The notes under the pieces: generated by a model
The model's input: the letters and a program-made list of their open reading frames with translations, nothing else
Database searches by the model: none
Told to the model about the DNA's origin: nothing
NCBI RefSeq assembly: GCF_049537155.1
Contig: NZ_JBMVQZ010000007.1
Coordinates: 62,001-126,000 of the forward strand
Direction: 5' to 3'
Length of the DNA stretch: 64,000 bases
DNA from: Limisphaera sp049537155
GTDB taxonomy: Bacteria; Verrucomicrobiota; Verrucomicrobiia; Limisphaerales; Limisphaeraceae
Position numbers and translations under genes: made by a program
Shown: piece after piece, positions 50,214 to 58,688 of the stretch
How positions within the stretch are numbered: the stretch's first letter is position 1
Layout of the letters: each line of letters opens with the position of its first letter

Positions 50214-52006
50214 GCAGGCGCGGATGCGTTGCCGGGCGTGTGCACGTCCGGCGGCGCCGCCGGCAGGGTGACCCGCACGCGGGTGCCGCCGGACCGGGGC
50301 GCTTCCGCTCGTACACGGCCCTGGTGCGCTTCCACGATTCGTCCCACGATGGCCAGGCCCAGTCCTGTGCCGCCCTGGCGTGTGGACGGCAGCATGGAGC
50401 GAAACGCCTGGCGCCGTTGTTCGGGGGTCATCCCGGGGCCGGTGTCTTCCACCAGGATTTCCACTGCTTCACCCCGGTCGCGTGTGATGAGGGTCAATCG
50501 TCCGCCTTCGCGCATGGCCTCGGTGGCGTTGAGCACGAGATTGAGAAACACCTGCTCGAGCTGGCCGGCGTCGCCCCAGACCACCGGCTGGCGCGGATCG
50601 GGTCGCCAGACCAGTTCGATGTTGGTCTGGCGCAGCTTGTGCCGGACCAACCGGGCCAGTTCCTCGAGCAGGGGGTTGATCGGGACGGGGCCGAAGCGGG
50701 CCTCGCCCGGGCGGGCGAAGTCCAGGATTCGTTCCACGGTGCGGTTGAGTTGTTCGATCTTCCTGCCCAGGACGGCGGCGTCTTCGGCCCGGGGATCCCC
50801 CGGTGGGAACTGCAGGTTCAGCGAGTGATAGAGCATTTGCATGACCGTCAGGGGATTGCGGACCTCGTGGGCCACCTCGGCGGCCAGCCATCCGAGTGCG
50901 GCGAGCCGTTCATTGCGGCGGAGCTGTTCTTCCAGTTCCAGGAGACGCTCGTGCCAGCGGGTCCGCTCCAATGCCTGGGCCGACAGATCGGCGAACGCGC
51001 GCAGCACCGCAACTTCTAGGTCCGAAAACACATGGGGATGGCCCTTGTAAACGTTCAGGACTCCCACGCTGCGGTGACCGGAAATCAACGGCGTGCTCAG
51101 CAGGGCGACCAATCCCTCTTCGCGCGCGACGGCCGTGTGTTGGTAGCGGCTCGAGGTCTGGACGTTGCTGATCTGCATGGGCCGGCGGCGTCGCACCACC
51201 TCGCCCACGAAACTCTCCGCCACACTGAGTCGCGCCTTGTTCCGGTAGGCCGGTCCGGCGCCCCAGGCCGCTTTCAAGTCCAACCACTGGCCCTCGGGAT
51301 CCAGCAACAGCAGCGAACAGAGACGCGCCTGCATCAGCAAACCGGCCTCGCGCGTGATGGTGTTCAGGGCGTCGTCGAGGCTGTAGGCGCCGTGAACCTT
51401 CGGGCTGACCTCGGCCAGACGCTCGAACATCTGACCGCGCAACCGGAGCCTTTCCAAGCTCCAGATGCGCCGGATCAGCCGCTCCAGTTCGCCCGCGCAG
51501 AGCTCCAGCCACCCGGTTTCCCAGGGACCGAACGCGGCCGGCCGATCCGACAGGACCGCCAAGACCCCGCGGACCGGGTCGGCCACGTCCAGCGGCACCG
51601 CCAGCAGCGACCGCGCCCGTGGACGGAGGGCTTCCGCACGTGGATCCTCCTCCAGGCGGTCCACGCGCGCCACCTGTCCGGTGCGGGTGACCCAACCCAG
51701 GATGCCTTCGCTGACCCGCAACGGTTGGCGCAGCGCCGACTCCGGCAGGCCGAGCGCGGCCTGCCATTCCAGGAAACCGGTGGTGGGATTCAACAGCACC
51801 ACCAGACCTGCATCGGCTCGTACCGCCCGCCGGACCACTTCCAGTGCCGCTTCCAAGGCTGGTCCGGTGGTTTCCTTCTCGTCCGTTGCAGCATGAACGG
51901 CCAGCAACCACTCCAGCTGCGCGCGCCGCCGGGCCAGCGCGTCCGGATCACTGATCCTGGGCGCGTGGGAGGGCAGTCTCGGTTCTGGATGGGAGGATGA
52001 ACTCAT
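50210..52006 (-). CDS. Cytosolic two-GAF sensor histidine kinase
   Basis: A 598-residue kinase without membrane helices. Two GAF domains (about 25-180 and 195-345) precede a DHp domain with the phospho-acceptor in EVAHEVRNPLTVMQ (H380) and a HATPase domain with N493 (NLVLNATEAM), DTGPGM (521-526) and GGTGLGLAIV. The HEVRNP form is the NtrB-like subtype. No response regulator is encoded nearby. The start overlaps the LptG stop (ATGA, 52003-52006), an unusual pairing of LPS export with signalling. Ligand of the GAF domains is unknown. Confidence 0.93.
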   Translation of the reverse strand: MSSSSHPEPRLPSHAPRISDPDALARRRAQLEWLLAVHAATDEKETTGPALEAALEVVRRAVRADAGLVVLLNPTTGFLEWQAALGLPESALRQPLRVSEGILGWVTRTGQVARVDRLEEDPRAEALRPRARSLLAVPLDVADPVRGVLAVLSDRPAAFGPWETGWLELCAGELERLIRRIWSLERLRLRGQMFERLAEVSPKVHGAYSLDDALNTITREAGLLMQARLCSLLLLDPEGQWLDLKAAWGAGPAYRNKARLSVAESFVGEVVRRRRPMQISNVQTSSRYQHTAVAREEGLVALLSTPLISGHRSVGVLNVYKGHPHVFSDLEVAVLRAFADLSAQALERTRWHERLLELEEQLRRNERLAALGWLAAEVAHEVRNPLTVMQMLYHSLNLQFPPGDPRAEDAAVLGRKIEQLNRTVERILDFARPGEARFGPVPINPLLEELARLVRHKLRQTNIELVWRPDPRQPVVWGDAGQLEQVFLNLVLNATEAMREGGRLTLITRDRGEAVEILVEDTGPGMTPEQRRQAFRSMLPSTRQGGTGLGLAIVGRIVEAHQGRVRAEAPRSGGTRVRVTLPAAPPDVHTPGNASAPA

Positions 52007-53118
52007 CGGAACCGGTTGATCAGGATCACGCCCAGACCTGCAAAAATCAGGTTCGGAGACCAGGCGGCCAGCCACGGCGGGAGATGACCGCCGGTGCCCA
52101 GTGCCAGGCCGACCTGTTGCAGGACGAAGTAAGCGAAAGCCACAAAAATGCTGCCAGCCACGCCGTAAAACACATTGCGCCGGCCGGGCATCACGCCGAA
52201 CGGCAGCGCGATCAGCACCACCACCAAGCAGGTGGCCGCCAGGGAGAACCGTCCCTGTAGCTGGGTTTCCAACCAGGCCCGTTCCTCGGGGGACAGGTCC
52301 GGATTCAGCCGTGCGTACTCCCGCAGGGTGCGCACCGGCAGGTCCAGCTTGCGCGAGATCCGGCGTTCCAACCGGCCACGGACCAGGTGGGCGCTGTACA
52401 TCTGCTCGGGCGTTTCGGTGAAATCCGGCCGGGCCAGTGAAGCTGCATTCCGTACGGGCACGAGATGGCGGGGTCCGTTGGGGTCGTTTTCGAATTCCCG
52501 GACCTCGAAAAAGGTCCACACGCCGTTGGTGTACAGGGCGCGCCGGGCGAACAGCCAGCGGCGCCGGCCGTCTGCTGTGCGGTACTCCACCTGCGGCCCG
52601 GTCATCTCGCCGCTGAGGCGGTCGAACGCGTCGGCGTGCCAGGCGCGCTGGTCGCGCCGGTTCATGAAGCCGAAGTTGGGGATCTGCAACGTCTCGTCGG
52701 CCGCCTCCCGGTCGGGCCGGAGCACGCCCTCGGCGCGGCGGGCACCCGCCGGTGCCCAGGACTCGTTGAGCATCCACATCAACCCGCTGCTCAATGCGCC
52801 CACCCAGAGGTAGGGGAGGGCGATGCGCCAAAGACCCAGCCCCGCGGCGCGCATGGCGGTGATCTCGTGCGCCCGGGCGAGCCGGTGCAGGGCGTACAGG
52901 AGGGCCAGCAGCAGGCCCATGGGCAGGACCAGGGCGAGGAATTCCGGCATGCGCCAGCCGTAGTACGCCAGCACCTGCTGCCAGGAAAGGTGCCGGCCTT
53001 GAAAATCTTCCATGCGTCCGAGCAGGTCGGCCGTGATCCAGACCAGCAGAAAGCCGGTCAGACAGGCCGCCAACGGCCCCGCCAACTCGCGAAGCAGATA
53101 CCGATCCAACAGACGCAC
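52003..53118 (-). CDS. LptF/LptG-family LPS export permease
   Basis: A 371-residue inner-membrane permease of the LptBFG complex that lifts LPS out of the inner membrane. The N-terminus LLDRYLLRELAGPLAACLTGFLLVW, the three-helix blocks, AHEITAMRAAGLGLWRI (coupling helix to LptB), a periplasmic jelly-roll domain (about 140-270), and the closing FSLAATCLVVVLIALPFGVMPGRRNVFYGV helices are typical. GTG 53118 gives the family-type start; the frame is open to 53211. Which of LptF or LptG it is cannot be decided here. Co-translated with the sensor kinase. Confidence 0.9.
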   Translation of the reverse strand: MRLLDRYLLRELAGPLAACLTGFLLVWITADLLGRMEDFQGRHLSWQQVLAYYGWRMPEFLALVLPMGLLLALLYALHRLARAHEITAMRAAGLGLWRIALPYLWVGALSSGLMWMLNESWAPAGARRAEGVLRPDREAADETLQIPNFGFMNRRDQRAWHADAFDRLSGEMTGPQVEYRTADGRRRWLFARRALYTNGVWTFFEVREFENDPNGPRHLVPVRNAASLARPDFTETPEQMYSAHLVRGRLERRISRKLDLPVRTLREYARLNPDLSPEERAWLETQLQGRFSLAATCLVVVLIALPFGVMPGRRNVFYGVAGSIFVAFAYFVLQQVGLALGTGGHLPPWLAAWSPNLIFAGLGVILINRFR

Positions 53119-53188
53119 GGGCGCCCAGCCTACGCGGCGCTTTGTCCCGGGCGCAAGCCCCCCACCGGTAGGGACCGGGTCGGCCGGC

Positions 53189-54190
53189 TCACCAACCCAG
53201 GACCCGCGCAAAGATGAGCGGCGCGATCACCGTGGCGTCCGACTCGATGATGAACCGCGGCGTTTCCGGTGCCAGTTTGCCCCAGGTGATCTTTTCGTTG
53301 GGGACCGCCCCCGAATAGCTGCCGTAGCTGGTGGTCGAGTCGCTGATCTGACAGAAGTAGGCCCACAGGGGGACGTTCGTTCGTTTGAGGTCCTGTCGCA
53401 GCAGCGGCACCGCGCAGATGGCGAAGTCGCCGGCGATGCCGCCGCCGATCTGGAAGAAGCCGACCGGGTGCCGGGCCGAGGTTTCCTCGTACCACCGCAG
53501 CAGTTCCAGCATCGCCTCCAACCCGCTGCGGATGATCCGGACCTCCCGGAGGGTGCCGTCGGCCACGCGGGCCACGAACAGGTTTCCCAGGGAGGAATCC
53601 TCCCAGCCGGGTACGAAGAGAGGCAGGTCCTTCTGAGCCGCCGCCAGCATCCAGCTGTGCCGCGGATCGGCCTGGTAGAGGGGCTCCAACTCCCCGCTGC
53701 GCAGCAGATCGTAGAGGTACTCGTGCGGGAAACGCCGTTGCCCGGTCTTTTCCGCCGCCTGCCACCGGGGCAGCAGGCGATCGTGAATCTCCATCATGAC
53801 GCGCTCGGGGATGCAGACGTCCGTGACGCGGTTCAGGCCGCGCCGCATCAGTTCCAGCTCGTCGGCCGGCGTGAGGTCGCGGTACTCGGGGACCTGCACG
53901 TAGTCGCGCTGCCCGATGAGGTTGAAGAGGTCCTCCTCCAGATTCGCCCCGGTGCAACAGACGGCGTGGATTTTGTCGCGCCGGATCATCTCGGCAAGCG
54001 AACGGCCCAGCTCGGCCGTGCTCATGGCCCCGGCCATCGCCAGGAACATCCGGCCGCCCCGCTCCAGCAACTGCACGTAGGCGTCGCTGGCGCGTTTGAC
54101 CACCGCGGCATTGAAGTGCCGAAAATGTTCCTCGATGAACGTGCTGACCGGTCCCTTCGTAGTTTTCAAGCCGCTCTGATTGTCTGCCAT
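53189..54190 (-). CDS. Deoxyhypusine synthase-like protein
   Basis: A 333-residue NAD-dependent deoxyhypusine synthase-family protein. Conserved blocks include FLAMAGAMSTAELGRSLAEMIR, CCTGANLEEDLFNLIG, VPGWEDSSLGN, FFQIGGGIAGDFAICAVP and SYSGAVPNEKITWGKL, whose K305 corresponds to the lysine that forms the enzyme-imine intermediate. Bacteria lack eIF5A, the eukaryotic substrate; bacterial members are thought to act on putrescine/spermidine, some as homospermidine synthases. GGAAG precedes ATG 54190. It is the first gene of the LptG-kinase-membrane protein run. Confidence 0.92.
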   Translation of the reverse strand: MADNQSGLKTTKGPVSTFIEEHFRHFNAAVVKRASDAYVQLLERGGRMFLAMAGAMSTAELGRSLAEMIRRDKIHAVCCTGANLEEDLFNLIGQRDYVQVPEYRDLTPADELELMRRGLNRVTDVCIPERVMMEIHDRLLPRWQAAEKTGQRRFPHEYLYDLLRSGELEPLYQADPRHSWMLAAAQKDLPLFVPGWEDSSLGNLFVARVADGTLREVRIIRSGLEAMLELLRWYEETSARHPVGFFQIGGGIAGDFAICAVPLLRQDLKRTNVPLWAYFCQISDSTTSYGSYSGAVPNEKITWGKLAPETPRFIIESDATVIAPLIFARVLGW

Positions 54191-54485
54191 TTCCGCTTCC
54201 CTGTGAGCGTGACTCGTTGTTCAGGTCATGGCGCCCGCAGCGAGGACGCCGCGCCGAGGATGCGGTGGAATTGTTCCAGATCAACCGTCGTTTGTGAATC
54301 AAAAGTGTCGCTGGCGCACAAAGAATTTCTGGTGCTGCCGTCGGGCCCGCCGATTTGTCGTCCCGGCCGTCCCGGAGCTGACGCGGTGGAGCAGGCAGAG
54401 GTTGGAACGCATGGGGCGCGTGAGGTCTGTCTGCACGTTGTGCACTGGCGGACCGGCCGAACTCGTCGTTAGCCTGCCGCGACGG

Positions 54486-55298
54486 ATGGAACCGTGGACC
54501 TGGATCGCGTGTGTGGCTGCCGCAGGCGCGGCCGGCTGGGTGGACGCGATAGCCGGTGGCGGCGGCTTGTTGACCGTGCCGGCGCTGCTGGCCGCAGGCG
54601 TACCTCCGCATGAGGCGCTGGGTACGAACAAGCTTCAGGCGGTGGCGGGCTCCGGCATCGCTGCCGTCCAGTACGCCCGCGCCGGTTTGGTGAAGCCCGG
54701 CGGTTGTCTGCCCGGCATGCTGCTGGCCGGGACGGCCGCCGCGGGAGGGGCCCTTGCGGTGCAGGCCGTGGAACCCGTCCTGTTGCGAAAGCTGATCCCG
54801 CTGCTCTTGCTGCTGGTCACGCTGTGGACGGCCCTCCGTCCCCGGTTCGGCCTGCATCCCCGCCCGCAGCGGCGGGTGCCATCCGGGTTCGAACCGCTGG
54901 CCGCCGTCTTGCTCGGGTTCTACGACGGGTTCTTCGGACCCGGCACCGGCACGTTTTGGGCGGCCGCCCTGGTGACGGGGGCCGGACTCGATCTGGCCCG
55001 CGCCACCGCCCGCACGAAGTTCATGAACTTTGCCAGCAACGCCGGCGCGCTTGCGGTGTTCGCGGCCGGCGGGGCGCTGCACGTGCCGCTGGGTTTGTCC
55101 ATGGGCCTTGCCCAGGCTTGTGGGGCGCGGCTGGGCGCGTCCATGGCCGCCCGCGGCGGTCCACGCTTCATCCGACCGGTGTTCCTTGCGGTGGTCGTCG
55201 CGTTGATCGTGCGACTGATCGCGGAGACCTGGCAGTCCGGGCCCGCAAGTGACACGCATGCGGACCTCCCGGACGGCATCCGCGCAGCCCGGTCTTGA
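54486..55298 (+). CDS. TauE/SafE-family membrane transporter (YfcA-like)
   Basis: A 270-residue inner-membrane protein with eight or so helices. The duplicated family motif is visible: GWVDAIAGGGGLLTVPALLAAGVPPHEALGTNKL near the N-terminus and LLGFYDGFFGPGTGTFWAAALV with ATARTKFMNFASNAGAL in the middle. Relatives export sulfite, sulfoacetate or other small anions, but substrates are rarely known. The 295-bp gap upstream, shared with the divergent deoxyhypusine-synthase-like gene, has no further gene. The glycoside hydrolase start lies 32 bp downstream. Confidence 0.9.
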   Translation: MEPWTWIACVAAAGAAGWVDAIAGGGGLLTVPALLAAGVPPHEALGTNKLQAVAGSGIAAVQYARAGLVKPGGCLPGMLLAGTAAAGGALAVQAVEPVLLRKLIPLLLLLVTLWTALRPRFGLHPRPQRRVPSGFEPLAAVLLGFYDGFFGPGTGTFWAAALVTGAGLDLARATARTKFMNFASNAGALAVFAAGGALHVPLGLSMGLAQACGARLGASMAARGGPRFIRPVFLAVVVALIVRLIAETWQSGPASDTHADLPDGIRAARS

Positions 55299-55330
55299 CA
55301 ACAGAGGATCCCCCCGCCTTGGGTGGGGTC

Positions 55331-56623
55331 ATGAAACCGGTCGTCGTCTCCCTCGGCGTGGCCCTGGGGTTGCCGTGCATGGTGGCTGGACAATTGCCCG
55401 CGCTTCGGCTGCCCGAGGGCGTGGGCGTCAATATCCACTTCGTCACCGGCCACGAACGGGACCTCGACCTGATTGCAGCGGCCGGGTTTCGATGGGTCCG
55501 CATGGATTTCACCTGGGAGGCCGTGGAACGGCTCCGGGGCGAGTACGATTGGCGCGGCTATGACGAACTGACGCGAAACCTTCGCCGGCGCGGTTTGCGC
55601 GCCCTCTTCATCCTCGATTACTCTCACCACCTTTACGAGGAGAGCGTGCAGACGACCAACCCCATCACCGGCCGGCCCGAAACCAACGTGGCGTCGCCCC
55701 GCAAACCTGAAAGCGTGGAAGCGTTTGCCCGATGGGCCGCAGCCGCCGCCGCGCGATACGCGCGCCAGGGCGTGGTCTGGGAGATCTGGAACGAGCCCAA
55801 CATCTTTTTCTGGCGGCCGCATCCGAACGTGGACGATTACATTCGGCTGGCCCGTGCCACCTGCCGGGCCATCCGGGCAGCCGAACCTCAAGCCGCCATC
55901 ATCGCTCCGGGGATCTCCGGCTTCGATCCCCCGTTCATGGAAAGGTTCCTCGCCTCCGGGATCCTCGAATACCTCGACGGCGTCAGCGTGCATCCGTACC
56001 GGTTTCGGCGACCGCCCGAGAGTGCCGCGGCGGAGTACCGCCAGCTGCGCCAGCAGGTGGACGCGCACACCCCTGCAGGCCGCGCGGAACCCATCCCGAT
56101 CGTCAGCAGCGAATGGGGCTGGTCCACCGACGGCAAAGACGTCTCGCCCGATACCCAGGCCGCCTTTCTGGTCCGGCAACAGCTTTTCAACCTCTCGATG
56201 GGAGTGCCGCTCTCCATCTGGTACGACTGGAAAAACGACGGTCGTGACCCGCATGAGCGCGAGCACAATTTCGGGGTGGTGGACGCGGATCTGAATCCGA
56301 AGCCGGCCTATCGGGCGGTCCAAACCCTGGTGCGTGAACTGGCTGGTTACGCGGTGGCCGGACGGTTCCCTCTGGAACGTGGTTCGGACTGGGTGTTGGT
56401 CCTCACCAACGACGCGGGCATGACCCGGCTGGCGGCCTGGTCGGTGGAACCGCCCTCCACCGTGACGTTGCAGGTGGAGGGAAAACCGCCGCCGGAAGGC
56501 TGGCGCGTGGTGGCCGGGGACGGTCAGGAAAACCGCCTGCCTGCGACGAGCCGCGGCCTGACTCTGGAACTGCGGGCCCTGCCGCAGTACGTGGATCTCG
56601 GCAAGGGCCGGCTGCTGCGCTGA
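55331..56623 (+). CDS. Exported clan A glycoside hydrolase (GH39/GH5-like)
   Basis: A 430-residue exported enzyme with signal peptide (VVSLGVALGLPCMVAGQ) and a TIM-barrel retaining glycosidase domain. The acid/base is E155 in WEIWNEPN and the nucleophile probably E261 in VSSEWGWS. Other barrel features are GFRWVRMDFTWEAVE and VSVHPYRFRRPPE. A beta-sandwich-like tail follows from about residue 345. The layout resembles GH39 beta-xylosidases and related GH5 or GH30 groups; the family and substrate cannot be fixed by eye. Confidence 0.88.
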   Translation: MKPVVVSLGVALGLPCMVAGQLPALRLPEGVGVNIHFVTGHERDLDLIAAAGFRWVRMDFTWEAVERLRGEYDWRGYDELTRNLRRRGLRALFILDYSHHLYEESVQTTNPITGRPETNVASPRKPESVEAFARWAAAAAARYARQGVVWEIWNEPNIFFWRPHPNVDDYIRLARATCRAIRAAEPQAAIIAPGISGFDPPFMERFLASGILEYLDGVSVHPYRFRRPPESAAAEYRQLRQQVDAHTPAGRAEPIPIVSSEWGWSTDGKDVSPDTQAAFLVRQQLFNLSMGVPLSIWYDWKNDGRDPHEREHNFGVVDADLNPKPAYRAVQTLVRELAGYAVAGRFPLERGSDWVLVLTNDAGMTRLAAWSVEPPSTVTLQVEGKPPPEGWRVVAGDGQENRLPATSRGLTLELRALPQYVDLGKGRLLR

Positions 56624-56646
56624 ACCTGCGTCCCAATCCGGTTTAG

Positions 56647-56789
56647 CCGCACCGTGCGGTCCGCGCCTCTCGAGAGGCTGCGCCAAGAAGTCCGTGCCTG
56701 GGTGGATGTCAGAGTGGCCGGGGCCGGGATCCTGCCGGTCACGCGACTGTCCCGCTCCCTCGTGGTCGGGCCGGGCGCGTCTGACATCC
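56647..56789. other. Dense inverted repeats, candidate structured RNA or multi-arm element
   Basis: Two palindromes (CCGCACCGTGCGG 56647-56659 and CCTCTCGAGAGG 56666-56677) precede a perfect 10-bp long-range stem, GGATGTCAGA (56704-56713) with TCTGACATCC (56780-56789). Inside that stem GTGGCCGG pairs with CCGGTCAC and CGAC with GTCG, giving a three-arm fold. It lies in a 302-bp gap between the glycoside hydrolase and the GrpE-like gene. No known riboswitch core was matched and no T-tract follows. Strand undetermined. Confidence 0.45.
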
Positions 56790-56925
56790 GTGTCCGCTGT
56801 GCGACCGGCTGAGCTGACGGTGAAGTCCCGGGAACCATGAGCCACCGGCTTGCAGACGGGTGTGCAGCCGGGGCGCCGGGCCTGGACCCTTGAAACGGCT
56901 GAGGGGGACGGGCAGACTGCGCGGC

Positions 56926-57831
56926 ATGGACGCATCGGAAGCTCCACGGATTCGCCTCTGGCCGTTTTTGCTGGGCGACGCGGTCCTGTTGGCAGCGGCG
57001 GTGTACTGGGTTGCGCAGGCGAAGTTCCCGCTGAGCGCGGCGGTCGTTTGGGGCAGCACCATTTGTCTGGTGACGGGCGCGGCACTGGGTGTGGCGCCTT
57101 TCTGGCTGGAGTACCGGGCGCTGTGCCGGCGCCTGGAGACGGCCACGCTGGCCGAAGGACTCCTGCAGGCGCGTCATGCCGAGGCGGCCGCGCGGCGGAT
57201 CGCCGAGGCCACCGACAACTGGCAAATGATCCAGGACCAGGCCGCGCGCACGGCCGCGCAGGCCAGGGAGATCGCCGAGCGCATGGCTGCGGAAGTCCGC
57301 GAGTTCACCGCCTTTCTGGAAAGGGCCAACGATACCGAAAAGGCCACCTTGCGGTTGGAGGTGGAAAAACTGCGCCGGGCCGAGGGCGAGTGGTTGCAGG
57401 TCCTGGTCTGGATCCTCGACCACGTGTACGCGCTCTACACGGCCGGGCTGCGCTCCGGCCAGCCCCGGTTGATCGAGCAGCTCACACAGTTCCAGAACCA
57501 TTGTCGGGACGCGGCACGACGCCTGGGCGTGGTACCGTTCGAAGTCCCGCCGGGCGAGCCTTTTCAGCCCGAACGCCACCAGACACCTGACGGCCAGACG
57601 CCGCCGGAGGGATCGGTGGTCCGGGAAACGCTGGCCACCGGCATCCTGTTCCAAGGACGGCTGGTGCGGCCGGCGGTGGTGGCGGTGGAACCTCCGGCGT
57701 CTGATCAGACCGCCCGCCCCGACGCAAAGCCGCCAGCCACCGAACAGCCCGAGCTGACCGCCCCTGCCGGAACGCCGAACAACCCCCTGCAGCCGGACCC
57801 GGCGTCGGACAGCCCCGCCACGGGCGGTTGA
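56926..57831 (+). CDS. Membrane-anchored GrpE-like protein
   Basis: A 301-residue protein. Two N-terminal membrane helices (11-31 and 37-59) are followed by a long charged coiled coil (about 62-158) and a GrpE-type wing: VLVWILDHVYAL, ARRLGVVPFEVPPGEPF, PEGSVVRETLATGILFQGRLVRPAVVAV (155-254). GrpE is the cytosolic nucleotide exchange factor for DnaK and has the same coiled-coil-then-beta-wing order, so this looks like a membrane-tethered relative. The usual HEAV is replaced by RHQTP. A Pro-rich tail follows. The WecB-type gene starts 17 nt downstream. Confidence 0.75.
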   Translation: MDASEAPRIRLWPFLLGDAVLLAAAVYWVAQAKFPLSAAVVWGSTICLVTGAALGVAPFWLEYRALCRRLETATLAEGLLQARHAEAAARRIAEATDNWQMIQDQAARTAAQAREIAERMAAEVREFTAFLERANDTEKATLRLEVEKLRRAEGEWLQVLVWILDHVYALYTAGLRSGQPRLIEQLTQFQNHCRDAARRLGVVPFEVPPGEPFQPERHQTPDGQTPPEGSVVRETLATGILFQGRLVRPAVVAVEPPASDQTARPDAKPPATEQPELTAPAGTPNNPLQPDPASDSPATGG

Positions 57832-57848
57832 ATGAGGATGCTTCGCTC

Positions 57849-58652
57849 ATGAGCGGATCCCTCGGCCAGGCCCGTTACGTGCATGTGCTGGGAGCGCCGC
57901 TCCTGGTCACCAGCTATGCCGACCTCACGAGGCGGTGCGTGGATTGGGCGGGGCGGACCCGGCCGACCACGGTGGCGTTCTCCAATACCCAGATCGTCAC
58001 GCTCATCCGACACGACCCGGCCTTCCGGCGGGTGATGGAGACCTTCGACTGCCTGGTCTCCGACAGCACGCCGCTGACCTGGTGCATGAATCTGGCCGGG
58101 GCGGGCCTGCGCGATCGCGTGTACGGGCCGGCGTTCATGCGCTACTTCCTGGAGTGCGCACCGGCGGGCAGCACGCATTATCTGGTGGGCGGGAGCGAGG
58201 AATGCGCCGAACGCCTGTGCCGGCGCTTCACGGCAGCCAATCCCGGCCTGCGTTTCGTGGGCGGCTATCACGGTCGTTGCCTGCCGGACGGATCGCTGGA
58301 CCCGGCCGACGAAGAACGGGTGCTGGCGGAAATCAACGCCCTGGCGCCGGATTATCTGTGGATCTGTTTTGGCGCGCCGAAGCAGCAGCGGTGGGCCGCC
58401 CGGTACAAGCCGCACCTGCGCCGCGGGGTGGTGTTGGTGGTCGGGTTTGCCTTCGAGGCCAACGCCGGGCTCAAACCCGATGCACCGCTCTGGATGCAGC
58501 GGGCGGGATTGACCTGGCTGTATCGGATGGCGACCGAGCCGCGCCGGTTGGGACCGCGCTACGTCAAATACAATTCGCTCTTTCTGTGGTACCTCGTGTG
58601 GGACGGGGTGCGCGGCCGTGCGTGGGGTTCCTGGCCGGCCCCATCCTCCTGA
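57849..58652 (+). CDS. WecB/TagA/CpsF-family glycosyltransferase
   Basis: A 267-residue GT26 glycosyltransferase. VTVAFSNTQIVTLIRHDPAFR-like N-terminal block, DSTPLTWCMNLAGAGLRDRVYGPAFM, YLVGGSEECAERLCRRFTAANPGLRFVGGYHGR, and APDYLWICFGAPKQQRWAARYKPHLRRGVVLVVGFAFEANAGLKPDAPLWMQRAGLTWLYRMATEPRRL give the full family pattern. It transfers ManNAcA or ManNAc-type sugars to lipid-linked intermediates, consistent with surface glycan synthesis along with the O-antigen-ligase-like protein. ATG 57849 gives a family-length N-terminus. Confidence 0.92.
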   Translation: MSGSLGQARYVHVLGAPLLVTSYADLTRRCVDWAGRTRPTTVAFSNTQIVTLIRHDPAFRRVMETFDCLVSDSTPLTWCMNLAGAGLRDRVYGPAFMRYFLECAPAGSTHYLVGGSEECAERLCRRFTAANPGLRFVGGYHGRCLPDGSLDPADEERVLAEINALAPDYLWICFGAPKQQRWAARYKPHLRRGVVLVVGFAFEANAGLKPDAPLWMQRAGLTWLYRMATEPRRLGPRYVKYNSLFLWYLVWDGVRGRAWGSWPAPSS

Positions 58653-58688
58653 GCGGGCCGGCGTGCCCGTGCCGCGGTGGCCATCGGC

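Noticed and set aside
56700..56880. Cobalamin riboswitch
   Set aside because: Fragments such as GCGACTGT and GGTGAAGTCC look similar, but the conserved order and the B12 box are not present.
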